Positions 1 through 8,806 of a stretch of DNA of 64,000 nucleotides are shown piece after piece. The stretch spans positions 1 through 64,000 of the forward strand of contig MWJO01000009.1 in assembly GCA_002027195.1 (NCBI GenBank), written 5' to 3'. Position 1 is the stretch's first letter. Every line of letters begins with the position of its first letter. Both the position numbers and the translations under genes were made by a program. The notes beneath the pieces were generated by a model. It worked only from the letters and a program-made list of their open reading frames with translations, had not been told where the DNA came from and did not search any database. Origin of the DNA: Streptomyces sp. GKU 895. GTDB lineage: Bacteria > Actinomycetota > Actinomycetes > Streptomycetales > Streptomycetaceae.

Positions 1-1
1 G

Positions 2-787
2 GGGGCCGGGCTGGGCGGGCTGGCGCTGCAGGCGGGGACACGGGGGGCGTATCTCGGGGTGTTCGCGCTGGACGTGGTGAGCTTCGCGGTGTGTGCGGGG
101 GTGCTGCTGCGGCTGCCTGCGGTGGCGCCCGTCGCCGCTGAGCGGAAACGGCCCGGCGGCCGCCCTGTCCTGCGCGACCGGCGCTATGTCGCCGTCACGC
201 TCCTCAACACCGTTCTGCTGCTGCGGATGCCGCTGCTCAGCCTCGCGCTGCCGCTGTGGATCGCCGAGCGGACCGACGCACCGGCGTGGCTGGTCTCCGC
301 GCTGTTCGTGCTCAACACCGGGGCCGTGATGCTGTTCCAGGTGCGGATGGCACGCGGGGTCACGGGGCTCGCGTCGGCCACGCGCGCGGTGCGTCGGTCG
401 GGGTGGGTGATGCTGGCGGCGTGCGCGGTGTTCGCGCTCTCGGCGGGCGGGTCGGCGTGGTGGGCCGCCGGGGCGCTGGTCGTCGGGGCGGTGCTCCAGG
501 TCGTCGCGGAGATGGGGCAGTCGGCAGGGTCCTGGCAGCTCTCCTTCGACCTGGCGCCGGCCGACCGGGTCGGCGAGTACCAGGGCTTCTTCGGCACCGG
601 GGTGACGGTGGCGCGGACACTGGGTCCGCTCGTGCTGACCGCGCTGCTGCTCGGGTGGGGTACGGCGGGCTGGCTGCTGCTGGGAGGGGCGACGCTCGTG
701 GCGTCGTACGCCATGGGGCCGGTGGCGCGCCGCCGGGGCACCGTCGCCCGGCCGGAGGTCAGGCCACAGCCGGTGCTCGCGAACTGA
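2..787 (+). CDS. MFS transporter, C-terminal part (5' end outside window)
   Basis: The frame is open from base 2, so the start lies upstream of the window; 261 codons remain. The protein is very hydrophobic with about six predicted membrane segments separated by short basic loops, for example around residues 55-75, 80-95, 115-160 and 185-210 of the visible part. It ends in a short polar tail. This pattern fits the second half of a drug-efflux type MFS permease, but no substrate can be named. Its last 29 bases overlap the convergent CitG-like gene, so the two share a 3' boundary. Confidence 0.75.
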   Translation, partial: GAGLGGLALQAGTRGAYLGVFALDVVSFAVCAGVLLRLPAVAPVAAERKRPGGRPVLRDRRYVAVTLLNTVLLLRMPLLSLALPLWIAERTDAPAWLVSALFVLNTGAVMLFQVRMARGVTGLASATRAVRRSGWVMLAACAVFALSAGGSAWWAAGALVVGAVLQVVAEMGQSAGSWQLSFDLAPADRVGEYQGFFGTGVTVARTLGPLVLTALLLGWGTAGWLLLGGATLVASYAMGPVARRRGTVARPEVRPQPVLAN

Positions 788-1600
788 CCACGGTCGGCAG
801 CGAGTCCAGGAACAGCGCCCCCGCCAGCAGCCCCGCGCTGCCGCGGGGGCTCCACGCGCGTGTGCGCAGGTCCTCGTCGAAGGCGGCGAGGGCCGTGGCG
901 CCCGCCGCCGTGGACGTGCCGCCCGTTTCCAGGACCTCGCGGGCGCCCGCCTGGACGTGGCGCAGACCCAGCGGGCCCGCGGTGTAGAGGAGTTCGGTGT
1001 CCTGGAGGGTGGACATCACGGTGAGCAGGGCGTCCAGCCGGGCCTGCGCCTCCGTGGCGCCGGCCTTGCGGGCGGCGGCGATCGCGTCCAACGCCCGCCG
1101 TACGTGCGGGAATCCGGCCCGCGCCTCACCGCGCGCCCCGGCGGCGCCGTACTTCGCCGACACCGACGAGCCGCGCGACGGCCGCCGCGGGGCCCGCTTG
1201 TCGGGGTGCCGGGCGATCCGTTTGGCGGTCGCGGCGACCTCCCAGCCCGTGGTCCCCGGGTTCAGGGCGGCCGCGGCCACCAGCAGGCCCAGCGCCCACA
1301 GGGCACCCCGGTGGCCGCCGCCCGCGAGGCCCACCGAGTGCTCGGTGCAGCGGCCGATCGCGCCGAGTTCCGTACGGAGCCCGGGAGTCGGCTCGCCGGT
1401 GCGGCGGGCGGCGGCGGCCATGGCCGCGAGGCCGGGCACGAGCGCCTTCGCCGACCAGCGCAGGGCGCTGTGGTCCACGCGCGTGCGCGGGCGTCCAGGT
1501 CGCGCGGGTCGGGCAGTCCCGGCTTGGGGGCCAGGGCCAGTTGCCCGGTCAGCGCGGTCACGGCGGCCTGCGCCAGCGCTTCGTCCTCGCGGCTGCTCAT
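759..1600 (-). pseudogene. CitG/MdcB-like triphosphoribosyl-dephospho-CoA synthase, frameshifted
   Basis: The N-terminal part starts at ATG 1600 (MSSREDEALAQAAVTAL, then LALAPKPGLPDPRDLDA), which is the family's opening helix and glycine/proline loop. The rest is one frame over and runs from about 1478 to 759 (VDHSALRWSAKALVPGL, SVGLAGGGHRGALWALGLL). Joining the frames near 1480-1500 gives a continuous CitG-type protein of about 280 residues, so a single base has been lost in a CG-rich run. Family members make the triphosphoribosyl-dephospho-CoA precursor of citrate or malonate lyase prosthetic groups. No citrate lyase genes are visible here, so the substrate is uncertain. Either a true pseudogene or an intact gene with a sequence error; the number of similar cases in this window favours the latter. 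Confidence 0.7.
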
Positions 1601-1609
1601 GGCCGTACC

Positions 1610-2557
1610 TTACGAGGACGCCGAGGCGGTGGCAGTGGCGCTTTCGGACGGAGCGTCGGACGGCGGCTCGCCGGTCGGCCCGCCGCTCGGGGGCGTACCG
1701 CCGTCACCGCCGCCGCTGCCCGCACCGGTGTTCTCGGCGTCGGGGTCGATGCCGAGGGTGAGGAAGCCCTTGTAGCCCTTGGACGGGTCGGCCTTCTTGA
1801 CCGCCTTGAGGGTGAGCAGGCCGCTGGAGGCGCCGCCGCCGTCGTACACCATGTCGTTGTCCAGGGTGGTGTAGCTGCCGGAGTGCCGGGAGTAGGGCTC
1901 CAGGGTGAAGATCTCCTGGGCGATGTCGTCGTCGAAGAAGAACTGGCCGGTGTAGTTGACCTTGCCGCCCTCGTAGGTGCCGTCCTCCTTCTCGCCGCCG
2001 GTGTGGACCTTGACGTGGATGTGGCAGGTGCGCGGGGTGTACCAACCCGGGAAGATCGTCTCGAACTTGACGACCCCGTTGGCGTTGGCGATCTGGTAAC
2101 CGCGCAGGTAGGTGGCGTCGTTGGCGGTGGAGCCGTCCTCGCTCTCGGCGGGGGCCGAACCGCCGGGGTTGGCGGTGGTGTAGCCGGAGTAGTAGCCCCA
2201 GGCGTCGCAGTGCCAGATCTCCACGGCCGCGCCGGGGACCGGGGTGCAGCCGTCGGTGGCGTCGACGACCGTCAGGCGCAGGGTGAGCGGGACGCCGCTC
2301 TTGCCCTCGGTGATGTCCTTCCTGACCAGGGCGCCGTCCAGGTAGTACGGGCCTTCGGTGACGCTCGTCATGAGCGTCATGCACGCGCTCTCGGAGCTGG
2401 TGGTGGACGCGGTGGCGGTGGTCTCGGCGGTGGTGCCGGTGTCGGCGAAGGCCGACTGGTAGCCGGCGACGGCGAGGCCGCCCGCGGCGACCGTGCCGCC
2501 GGTCACGGCGAGAGCGCGGCGCCGGGTGATCGTCTTGTCCCTGTGGTTTCCCGTCAT
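1610..2557 (-). CDS. Secreted intradiol ring-cleavage dioxygenase-like protein (Tat signal)
   Basis: 315 residues. Residues 11-40 form a twin-arginine signal (TRRRALAVTGG plus a hydrophobic stretch ending in AFA), so the folded protein is probably exported. The core matches the beta-subunit fold of catechol and protocatechuate dioxygenases: TEGPYYLDG near residue 67, EIWHCDAWGYYSGY near 113-126 and GWYTPRTCHIHVKVH near 171-185. The last supplies one Tyr and two His ligands of the non-haem Fe(III), and the GYYSGY segment supplies the second Tyr. Secreted Streptomyces members of this family act on lignin- or catechol-derived aromatics. The last 45 residues are Gly/Pro/Ser-rich, probably disordered. 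It stands alone, 10 bases from the CitG-like gene, with no other aromatic-degradation gene nearby. Confidence 0.85.
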   Translation of the reverse strand: MTGNHRDKTITRRRALAVTGGTVAAGGLAVAGYQSAFADTGTTAETTATASTTSSESACMTLMTSVTEGPYYLDGALVRKDITEGKSGVPLTLRLTVVDATDGCTPVPGAAVEIWHCDAWGYYSGYTTANPGGSAPAESEDGSTANDATYLRGYQIANANGVVKFETIFPGWYTPRTCHIHVKVHTGGEKEDGTYEGGKVNYTGQFFFDDDIAQEIFTLEPYSRHSGSYTTLDNDMVYDGGGASSGLLTLKAVKKADPSKGYKGFLTLGIDPDAENTGAGSGGGDGGTPPSGGPTGEPPSDAPSESATATASASS

Positions 2558-2661
2558 GATCGGGAAGTTAGGGACGCTGTCCGTCAGGGGAATCGGAGGA
2601 GGCTGAGAGCCGCCTGTGAATGCCGAGAAAGCTGAAATCCCGTCTCTTCAGGGGGCTTTCG

Positions 2662-3222
2662 TCACAGCTGCGGGTCGTCGTCGTGCAGGATCTTCTGGAA
2701 CATCCGGTGGTCCCGCCACTCGCCGTCGATGTGCAGATAGCGCGGCGCCAGGCCGATCGGTTCGAAGCCGCTCTTCTCCAGCACGCGTTGCGAACCGGCG
2801 TTGTCCACGACCGTGGTGGCCTCGATGCGGTGCAGTCCGACCGTCTCCCGCGCGGCCCGGCTCACCCGCTCCACGGCGGCCGTCGCCAGGCCCCGGCCCT
2901 GCTGGTCGGCGGCGATCCAGTAGCCGAGGTAGGCGCTGCGGAACGGCCCCAGGATGATGCCGGTCAGGGTGATCGCGCCCACGATCCGCCCCTCGGCCTC
3001 CAGGTGCCACGGCACGAGCCGGCCCTCCGCGAACTGCCGGAGCCGCTCGTCCAGACGTATCCGCTGGCCCGCGACCGTGAAGAAGTCCTCGGGGCGGCGC
3101 GGCTCCCACGGCTCGAGATGCTTGCGGTTGGCGACGTAGGCGGCGCACAGCGCCTCTGCGTCACCGGGCGCGGCGGGACGCAGGACCACACCACCGGGCA
3201 GCTCTTCGGACTCGATCTCCAT
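2662..3222 (-). CDS. GNAT N-acetyltransferase, RimJ/RimL type
   Basis: 186 residues. It has the order expected of RimJ-like acetyltransferases: an N-terminal LRPAAPGDAEAL strand-helix, a central HLEAEGRIVGAITL beta hairpin, the acetyl-CoA pyrophosphate loop LGYWIAADQQGRGLATAAVE (around residues 98-118), then the conserved VDNAGSQRVLEKSGFEPIG segment. Proteins like this acetylate alpha-amino groups of ribosomal proteins or small molecules; the target here cannot be told. It is followed on the same strand, separated by a short gap, by no obvious partner. Confidence 0.85.
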   Translation of the reverse strand: MEIESEELPGGVVLRPAAPGDAEALCAAYVANRKHLEPWEPRRPEDFFTVAGQRIRLDERLRQFAEGRLVPWHLEAEGRIVGAITLTGIILGPFRSAYLGYWIAADQQGRGLATAAVERVSRAARETVGLHRIEATTVVDNAGSQRVLEKSGFEPIGLAPRYLHIDGEWRDHRMFQKILHDDDPQL

Positions 3223-3285
3223 GCCGCGACCCTAACCGCGGCCACTGACAACGGCAGTTGGGCCGTGCGCAGAGCGCTGGAGAGC

Positions 3286-3735
3286 CTAGACCGCCATGAG
3301 CGGAGCGTCCTTCTTCCACTTGAGGATCTTGTCGAAGCTGACCACCGCACCGCCCCGGCCCGGCGTGTTGCCGATGTGGACGTGGTCGGCGAGTTCCTGG
3401 ATCAGACACAGGCCGCGGCCGTGCTCCGCCTCGCTGGGCGCGCGGCGGACGGCCGGTGCGGAGCGGACGAACCCGGGTCCGGAGTCGGCGACCTCGATCC
3501 GGCACTTCTCGCCGTCCAGGTACGCGGTGACGCGGTACGCCTCCGAGGTGCCGCCCTGCCCGGCGTCCCCGCCGTGCTCGACGGCGTTGGCGCAGGCCTC
3601 GCTGAGGGCGACGGAGAGGTCGTAGCAGACGTCGGGGTCGACGCCCGCGGTCTCCATGGTGCCGAGCAGCAGGCGCCGGGCGAGCGGAACGCTCGCAGCC
3701 TCGCGCCGCAGATGGAGTGACCACCAGATGCTCAT
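3286..3735 (-). CDS. RsbW-like serine kinase / anti-sigma factor ATPase domain protein
   Basis: 149 residues made almost wholly of one HATPase_c_2 (GHKL) domain. The N box reads ALSEACANAVEHGGDA (about 47-62), the G1 box EVADSGPGFV (about 88-97) and the G2 box EHGRGLCLIQELADHV (about 113-128). Streptomyces encodes many such stand-alone kinases that bind sigma factors or phosphorylate anti-anti-sigma proteins, often affecting development or antibiotic production. No sigma factor or STAS-domain gene is adjacent, so its partner must be encoded elsewhere. The start at ATG 3735 keeps the short N-terminal strand. Confidence 0.85.
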   Translation of the reverse strand: MSIWWSLHLRREAASVPLARRLLLGTMETAGVDPDVCYDLSVALSEACANAVEHGGDAGQGGTSEAYRVTAYLDGEKCRIEVADSGPGFVRSAPAVRRAPSEAEHGRGLCLIQELADHVHIGNTPGRGGAVVSFDKILKWKKDAPLMAV

Positions 3736-3966
3736 GCTCCAGCCTCCCGGCCGCGGCTCGACATACCGTTACGTATTGCCGCCCGTGCCCGTGTGTAAGC
3801 ACACTGTCGACGTGACGCCGCCCATATGGGGGATGCGTAGGGGGCGTCGGATGGGGTATGTGGGGCCGTTCGCAGCAGAAGGTGACCTTCCGGTCGTACG
3901 ACCCGTACGTCATCTTGTGGACCTGCCGTATGGCGGCCGTAAGGCCAGTGCGATGATGAGCCCGCC
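3736..3966. other. Divergent intergenic region with a 12-bp palindrome
   Basis: This 231-base gap separates the kinase and the copper-associated membrane gene, which are divergently transcribed. It holds a perfect palindrome GGTCGTACGACC (3892-3903) and a shorter one CCCATATGGG near 3820. Either could be an operator, for example for a copper regulator, but neither matches a motif I can assign with confidence. Confidence 0.35.
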
Positions 3967-4779
3967 ATGACTGCCCCCCACCCACGCACGGCGCGCACCG
4001 GAACCGGCCTCCGGGTCCTGCGGGCCGCGGTGTTCGCCGCGGTCTGCGTCGTGCTGGCCGCGGGCGGGCACGCGCTCGCCTCCTGCGCCACGGTTCCGCT
4101 GTGGACCCTCGGCGCGGGATTCCTCGGGGCAGCCGTGGTGGCCGCACCGCTCGCCGGGCGGGTGCGATCGCTGCCGGGCATCGCGGCGCTGCTCACGGCC
4201 GGACAGGTCGTGCTGCACACGCTGTTCGGACTGGGGCAGCACACCGTCGCGGCCAAGCCGTCGATGGCCTCCATGTCCGACGCCTCACTCGTGGAGCAGG
4301 CCGCCCGCCTGGTCTGCGGGACCACCGCGGCGGCGATCAGCCCGGCCCAGGCGGCCCGCCTCCTCACCGAGGCCCGCCTCTACCCGGGCCCGCACATGCA
4401 CGCGTCCATGGACATGTCCGCGGACTCCATGTCCGGCGGTTCCTCCGTCTCGCTGCTGCCCTCCCTGCCGATGCTGCTCGGTCACGTCCTCGCGGCCCTG
4501 GCCGCCGGCTGGCTGCTGCGCCACGGCGACCTGGCCCTGCTGCGGCTGGCCGAACTGTCGGCGCACGGCGTCGCCGAGGGGGCGCTCGTACGGTCCCTGC
4601 GCGGGGCGCTCGCCCTGGTCCGCGCCCTGCGTGCCGGGCTCCCCGGCGCACCGCTGACCGGCCCGGCGCTGCCGCGCACCGCGCTGCTCGCGCCGGCGGA
4701 ACCCCGTACCACCGCACTCCAGCACACGGTGATCAGGCGCGGCCCGCCGGCCGCCGAGGTTCTCGTCCTCGCCGCCTGA
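3967..4779 (+). CDS. Met/His-rich membrane protein of the copper locus, function unknown
   Basis: 270 residues. It has about four hydrophobic segments (residues 18-36, 45-62, 72-86 and 160-178). Between segments 3 and 4 a loop carries a cluster of Met and His (HMHASMDMSADSM near residues 140-152), with an earlier SMASMSD. Such Met/His clusters often bind Cu(I). It is the first plus-strand gene before ycnI, sco, ecuC, copCD and dtpA, which also act on copper, so a role in copper handling is inferred from position and composition only. The C-terminal 60 residues are Ala/Pro/Arg-rich. I do not recognise a named family. Confidence 0.7.
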   Translation: MTAPHPRTARTGTGLRVLRAAVFAAVCVVLAAGGHALASCATVPLWTLGAGFLGAAVVAAPLAGRVRSLPGIAALLTAGQVVLHTLFGLGQHTVAAKPSMASMSDASLVEQAARLVCGTTAAAISPAQAARLLTEARLYPGPHMHASMDMSADSMSGGSSVSLLPSLPMLLGHVLAALAAGWLLRHGDLALLRLAELSAHGVAEGALVRSLRGALALVRALRAGLPGAPLTGPALPRTALLAPAEPRTTALQHTVIRRGPPAAEVLVLAA

Positions 4780-4925
4780 CACGACGCGCGCCACTTCCCG
4801 GGAAGGGAGGCCGCCGTCGTGCGGCCCACGCACGCGTGCCCGGGTCCGACACCCGTCGGCACCTCCACGCGCGCGTACCCCTCTTCATCACCGGAATCAC
4901 CTCTCGAAGTGGAGTGCCCCTTTTC

Positions 4926-5840
4926 ATGAAGACCTCTCGTATCGCCGCCGTCGGCGCCCTCACCGCCTCGGCCGTCGTCGTCCTGTCCTCCCCCGCGTTC
5001 GCGCACGTCAGCGTGCAGCCCGAGGGCACCGCGGCGAAGGGCGGCTACGCGGTCGTCGACTTCAAGGTGCCGAACGAGCGCGACAAGGCCTCGACCACCA
5101 AGCTGGAGGTCACCTTCCCGACCGACCACCCGCTCGCCTCCGCGATGCCGGAGCCGATCGACGGCTGGGACGTCAAGGTCACCAAGGCCACGCTCGACAA
5201 GCCCATCGAGATGCACGGCGAGAAGATCGACCAGGCCGTCTCCAAGATCACCTGGACCGCCACCGGCAAGGGCATCGAACCCGGCTTCTTCCAGAAGTTC
5301 CCGGTCTCCGTGGGCGCCCTCCCCGAGGACGCGGACGAACTGACCTTCAAGGCGATCCAGACGTACTCCAACAAGGAGGTCGTCCGCTGGATCGAGGTCC
5401 AGCAGGACGGCCAGGAGGAGCCGGAGAACCCGGCGCCCGTGCTGACGCTGTCCGAGGCGACCGAGGACGGCCACTCGCACGGCTCGGCGGACGCCGAGAA
5501 GGCCTCCGACGACTCCAAGGCGGCCGAGAACACCGCCGCCGAGACCGCCGCCCCCGCCGACAGCAGTGACACCACCGCCCGGGTGCTCGGTGTCGTCGGC
5601 ATCGTCGTCGGCGCCCTGGGCGTCGCCTACGGCGTGCTCGCCGGGCGCGGCGCACGGGCGCCGACGCCTGAGTCCGACCGTCCGCGCGCTGCACCGGGGG
5701 CGGTACGGCCGCCCGTACCGCCCCCGGTGCACGCCGGAGCCATCACATCTGGGACATTTCTCTATGCGCAAGAAGACGTTCGCCGCGGCCGCCCTGCTCG
5801 CCGCCGCCTCCCTGACCCTGACCGCCTGCGGCAGCGGTGA
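4926..5840 (+). CDS. YcnI-like (DUF1775) copper-binding membrane-anchored protein, 3' end probably frameshifted
   Basis: Starts at ATG 4926 with a signal peptide (residues 1-25). Cleavage after AFA leaves an N-terminal His (HVSVQPEG), the copper ligand of YcnI-type proteins; a family Trp is present in GWDVKV. The DUF1775 domain covers about 26-170, followed by an acidic His-containing linker and one transmembrane helix near 216-235. As written, the frame runs on to 5840, through a strong terminator hairpin and 77 bases into sco. Adding one base near 5645-5655 would end the protein at TGA 5669-5671 with a short basic cytoplasmic tail, as expected. I therefore take about 4926-5671 as the real gene. 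Probable periplasmic copper acquisition role. Confidence 0.8.
   Translation: MKTSRIAAVGALTASAVVVLSSPAFAHVSVQPEGTAAKGGYAVVDFKVPNERDKASTTKLEVTFPTDHPLASAMPEPIDGWDVKVTKATLDKPIEMHGEKIDQAVSKITWTATGKGIEPGFFQKFPVSVGALPEDADELTFKAIQTYSNKEVVRWIEVQQDGQEEPENPAPVLTLSEATEDGHSHGSADAEKASDDSKAAENTAAETAAPADSSDTTARVLGVVGIVVGALGVAYGVLAGRGARAPTPESDRPRAAPGAVRPPVPPPVHAGAITSGTFLYAQEDVRRGRPARRRLPDPDRLRQR
5690..5731 (+). terminator. Strong hairpin between ycnI and sco
   Basis: A perfect 18-bp inverted repeat (5690-5707 with 5714-5731) with a 6-base loop. No T-run follows, which is usual for Streptomyces terminators. It may end or attenuate the ycnI transcript before sco. Confidence 0.75.
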
Positions 5841-6417
5841 CGACACCGGTTCGCCCGTCTCCGTGGTCTCCGAGGACTCCGCCAACACCAAGGCCGCCAT
5901 CGTCCTCGACAAGCCGTTCGAAAAGCCGGACCTCGTCCTCACGGACACCAACGGCAAGAAGTACGACCTGCGCGAGCAGACCGAGGGCCGGCCGACGCTG
6001 ATCTACTTCGGCTACACCAACTGCCCCGACGTCTGCCCGACGACCATGAGCAACATCGCCGTGGCCAAGAGCAAGCTGCCCAAGGCCCAGCAGGACGAAC
6101 TGCGGGTCGTCTTCGTCACCACCGACCCCGACCGGGACACCCCCAAGGCACTCGGCAAGTGGCTCAAGGGCATCGACCCCCAGGTCGTCGGCCTCACCGG
6201 CGACTTCGCCACCATCCAGGCCGGCGCCCGCACCCTCGGCATCACCATCGAGGCACCGCACAAGGACAAGAACGGCAAGATCGTCTCGACGCACGGCACC
6301 CAGGTCGTCGCCTTCTCCCCGAAGACCGACGGCGGATACGTCCTCTACACCGAGGAAGCCACCGTCGACGACTACATCAAGGACCTCCCCAAGCTCGTCA
6401 AGGGAGAGACCCCGTGA
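5764..6417 (+). CDS. sco: Sco1/SenC copper chaperone lipoprotein
   Basis: 217 residues. A lipoprotein signal ends in the lipobox LTAC (residues 18-21), so the protein is anchored on the outer face of the membrane. The thioredoxin-like Sco fold carries the metal motif CPDVC (after YFGYTN, near residue 86) and the distal His in SSTHGTQV-type context (THGTQVV near residue 178). Sco proteins deliver copper to the CuA centre of cytochrome c oxidase and, in Streptomyces lividans, are linked to morphological development. Its stop overlaps the ecuC start (GTGA), so the two are translationally coupled. Confidence 0.93.
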   Translation: MRKKTFAAAALLAAASLTLTACGSGDDTGSPVSVVSEDSANTKAAIVLDKPFEKPDLVLTDTNGKKYDLREQTEGRPTLIYFGYTNCPDVCPTTMSNIAVAKSKLPKAQQDELRVVFVTTDPDRDTPKALGKWLKGIDPQVVGLTGDFATIQAGARTLGITIEAPHKDKNGKIVSTHGTQVVAFSPKTDGGYVLYTEEATVDDYIKDLPKLVKGETP

Positions 6418-6866
6418 GGCGCACCGCCGCCCTCCTCGGCGCCACCCTGACCGGGACCCTGCTGCTCGCGGGCTGCGGCTCCTCCGACGACGACGCGGCC
6501 GACCTGTCCGTCTCCGGCGCCTACATGCCGCAGCCGGTCTCCGACTCGATGGCCGCCGGCTTCCTGACCGTCACCAACAAGGGCGGCACGAAGGACGAGC
6601 TGACGTCCGTGACCAGCGACCTCGGCGAGGTCACCATGCACGAGACCGTCGACGCCGCCATGCAGGAGACGAAGCGCCTCGACGTCCCCGCACACGGTCA
6701 ACTCGTGTTCAAAAGCGGCGGCACCCATCTGATGTTCGAGAAGCTGAAGCACCAGCCGAAGCAGGGCCAGACCGTCTCCGTCGAACTGCACTTCGCCGAC
6801 TCCGACCCGGTCACCGTCGAGATGCCGGTGAAGTCCGCGACGTACACCCCCAAGACCGGTCACTGA
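6414..6866 (+). CDS. ecuC: ECuC/PCuAC-type extracytoplasmic Cu(I) chaperone
   Basis: 150 residues from GTG 6414, with the GTGA overlap with sco and an AGGGAGAG ribosome site upstream. A lipobox LLAGC (residues about 14-18) predicts a lipoprotein. The PCuAC cupredoxin-like domain shows the copper motif in the expected spacing: Met-His in VTMHETVDAAM, then a second Met about ten residues on, and His-x-Met in THLMFEKL. Such proteins bind Cu(I) outside the cell and pass it to Sco or to cytochrome oxidase. In S. lividans the orthologue transfers copper to Sco (from memory). Confidence 0.9.
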   Translation: MRRTAALLGATLTGTLLLAGCGSSDDDAADLSVSGAYMPQPVSDSMAAGFLTVTNKGGTKDELTSVTSDLGEVTMHETVDAAMQETKRLDVPAHGQLVFKSGGTHLMFEKLKHQPKQGQTVSVELHFADSDPVTVEMPVKSATYTPKTGH

Positions 6867-6880
6867 GGGAGGGAACCACC

Positions 6881-8800
6881 TTGACGCAGACCATCGCCCC
6901 CCGCGTACGGGTCCTGGTGCTGCTGCTCCTCGCGGCCACCGGACTGCTCCTCGCCGGTGCCGGGCCGGCCTCCGCGCACGCCGCGCTGACCGGCAGCGAA
7001 CCTCAGCAGGGGACGGTGGTCGACAAGGCCCCGGACCAGGTCACGCTCACCTTCTCCGAGAAGGTCGCGATGTCCGACGGCTCCCTGCGGGTCCTCGACC
7101 CCAAGGGCAAGCGCGTCGACCAGGGCAAGGCGTCCAACATCAGCGGCACCACCTACGCCGTCCAGCTGCACGGCGGCCTGCCCGACGGCACGTACACCGT
7201 CACCTACCAGGTCGTCTCCGAGGACAGCCACCCCGTCGCCGGGGCCTACACCTTCTCCATCGGCGCCCCCTCGCAGACCAGCGTCTCGGTCGCCGACCAG
7301 ACCGTCGGCGGCGGAGTCGTCGGCTGGCTCTACGGCTTCGGCCGCTACGTCTCCTACGCCGGCTTCGCCGTCATGATCGGCGGCGCCGCCTTCGTCCTCG
7401 CCTGCTGGCAGCGCGGCTCCGGAGTACGGGCGGTCCAGCGCACCGTCGTCTCCGGATGGCTCGCGCTCACCGCGGCCACGCTCCTGCTGCTGCTCCTGCG
7501 CGGCTCCTACACCAGCACCGGGACCGTCGGCGACGTCTTCGACCTGAGCCTGCTCGGCCAGGTGCTCCAGACCAAGACCGGCGCCGCGCTCGTCTCCCGG
7601 CTGCTGCTGCTCGCCGCGGCCGCGCTGTTCATCGCCGTGCTCTTCGGGGCGTACGACAAACGCGAGGACGAGGAGAAGCGCGACCTGACCTTCGGGCTCG
7701 CCATCGGCGGCACCGTCGTCGCCGCCGGGCTCGCCGCGAGCTGGGCCATGGCCGAGCACGCCTCCACCGGCCTCCAGACGGGCATCGCGATGCCCGTCGA
7801 CGTGATCCACCTGCTGGCCGTCGCGGCCTGGCTGGGCGGCCTGTGCACCCTCCTCGTGGCCCTCTACCGCGCAGACACCCCCATCGAGCGCTCCGCCGTG
7901 AGCCGCTTCTCCACCCTCGCCTTCGGCAGCGTCCTCACCCTCGTCACGACCGGCATCTACCAGTCCTGGCGGCAGCTCGGCTCCTGGTCCGCCTTCACCG
8001 AGACCAGATACGGCCAGCTGCTGCTCGTCAAGATCGGACTCGTGGCACTGCTCGTCGGCATCGCGTGGATCTCGCGACGGTGGACGGCACGACTGGGCGA
8101 GGCCGGGGCGCTGGTGACCACGGACGCCGAAGAGGCCGACGACACGGAAGACACCGCCGTACGGGAGAAGGAGCACGTCGGCGCCAAGGCAGCCGGCGCC
8201 GACTCCGTACGCGCCGCCCAGCTCGCCCGGCAGCGGGCCGCCGTCGACGCCGCCCGGCGCAAGCGGCAGCGAGACGCCGACCCCGACCGGTTCGGGCTGC
8301 GCCGCTCCGTGCTCGCCGAGGCGGGCGTCGCCGTGGTCCTGCTCGCCGTCACCACCGTGCTCACCCAGACCGAGCCCGGACGCACCGAACAAGAGGCCAA
8401 GGCAGCCACGTCCTCGTCCGCCTCCTCCTCGTCCTCGTCCTCCTCCGCCGACTCGTCCGCCGCGGTCACCCTGGACATGCCCTTCGACACCGGCGGCGAG
8501 GACGGCAAGGGCGTCGTCCGGGTCGACCTCAACCCCGCGCGCGTGGGCGCCAACGAGATGCACGTCTACGTGGAACGGCCCAACGGCCGGGCCTTCGACG
8601 TCCCCGAGGTGAAGGTGTCCTTCACCCTGGAGGCCAAGAGCATCGGGCCACTGCCCGTCACCCCCGACCGCATCACCACCGGCCACTGGTCCGCCGCCGG
8701 TGTGCAGCTCCCCATGGCGGGCGACTGGAAGATCGCCGTCACCGTGCGGACCTCCGACATCGACCAGACCACCGTCTCCAAGAACGCGCAGATCGGCTGA
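6881..8800 (+). CDS. CopC-CopD fusion, copper resistance/uptake membrane protein
   Basis: 639 residues from TTG 6881, chosen because GGAGGGAACC lies just upstream. A signal peptide ends in ASA, exposing an N-terminal His (HAALTGSEP), the CopC copper ligand; a second CopC His sits in EDSHPVAGAY (near 113). Residues about 33-130 are CopC. About eight transmembrane helices follow (150-400), with conserved His in the CopD core (AEHASTG, DVIHLLA). A long basic, Ala-rich cytoplasmic loop (415-480), another helix and a Ser-rich linker lead to a C-terminal extracellular beta domain (about 530-635) like YtkA. Likely moves copper across the membrane for Sco/ECuC and secreted cuproenzymes. Confidence 0.88.
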   Translation: MTQTIAPRVRVLVLLLLAATGLLLAGAGPASAHAALTGSEPQQGTVVDKAPDQVTLTFSEKVAMSDGSLRVLDPKGKRVDQGKASNISGTTYAVQLHGGLPDGTYTVTYQVVSEDSHPVAGAYTFSIGAPSQTSVSVADQTVGGGVVGWLYGFGRYVSYAGFAVMIGGAAFVLACWQRGSGVRAVQRTVVSGWLALTAATLLLLLLRGSYTSTGTVGDVFDLSLLGQVLQTKTGAALVSRLLLLAAAALFIAVLFGAYDKREDEEKRDLTFGLAIGGTVVAAGLAASWAMAEHASTGLQTGIAMPVDVIHLLAVAAWLGGLCTLLVALYRADTPIERSAVSRFSTLAFGSVLTLVTTGIYQSWRQLGSWSAFTETRYGQLLLVKIGLVALLVGIAWISRRWTARLGEAGALVTTDAEEADDTEDTAVREKEHVGAKAAGADSVRAAQLARQRAAVDAARRKRQRDADPDRFGLRRSVLAEAGVAVVLLAVTTVLTQTEPGRTEQEAKAATSSSASSSSSSSSADSSAAVTLDMPFDTGGEDGKGVVRVDLNPARVGANEMHVYVERPNGRAFDVPEVKVSFTLEAKSIGPLPVTPDRITTGHWSAAGVQLPMAGDWKIAVTVRTSDIDQTTVSKNAQIG

Positions 8801-8806
8801 ACCACC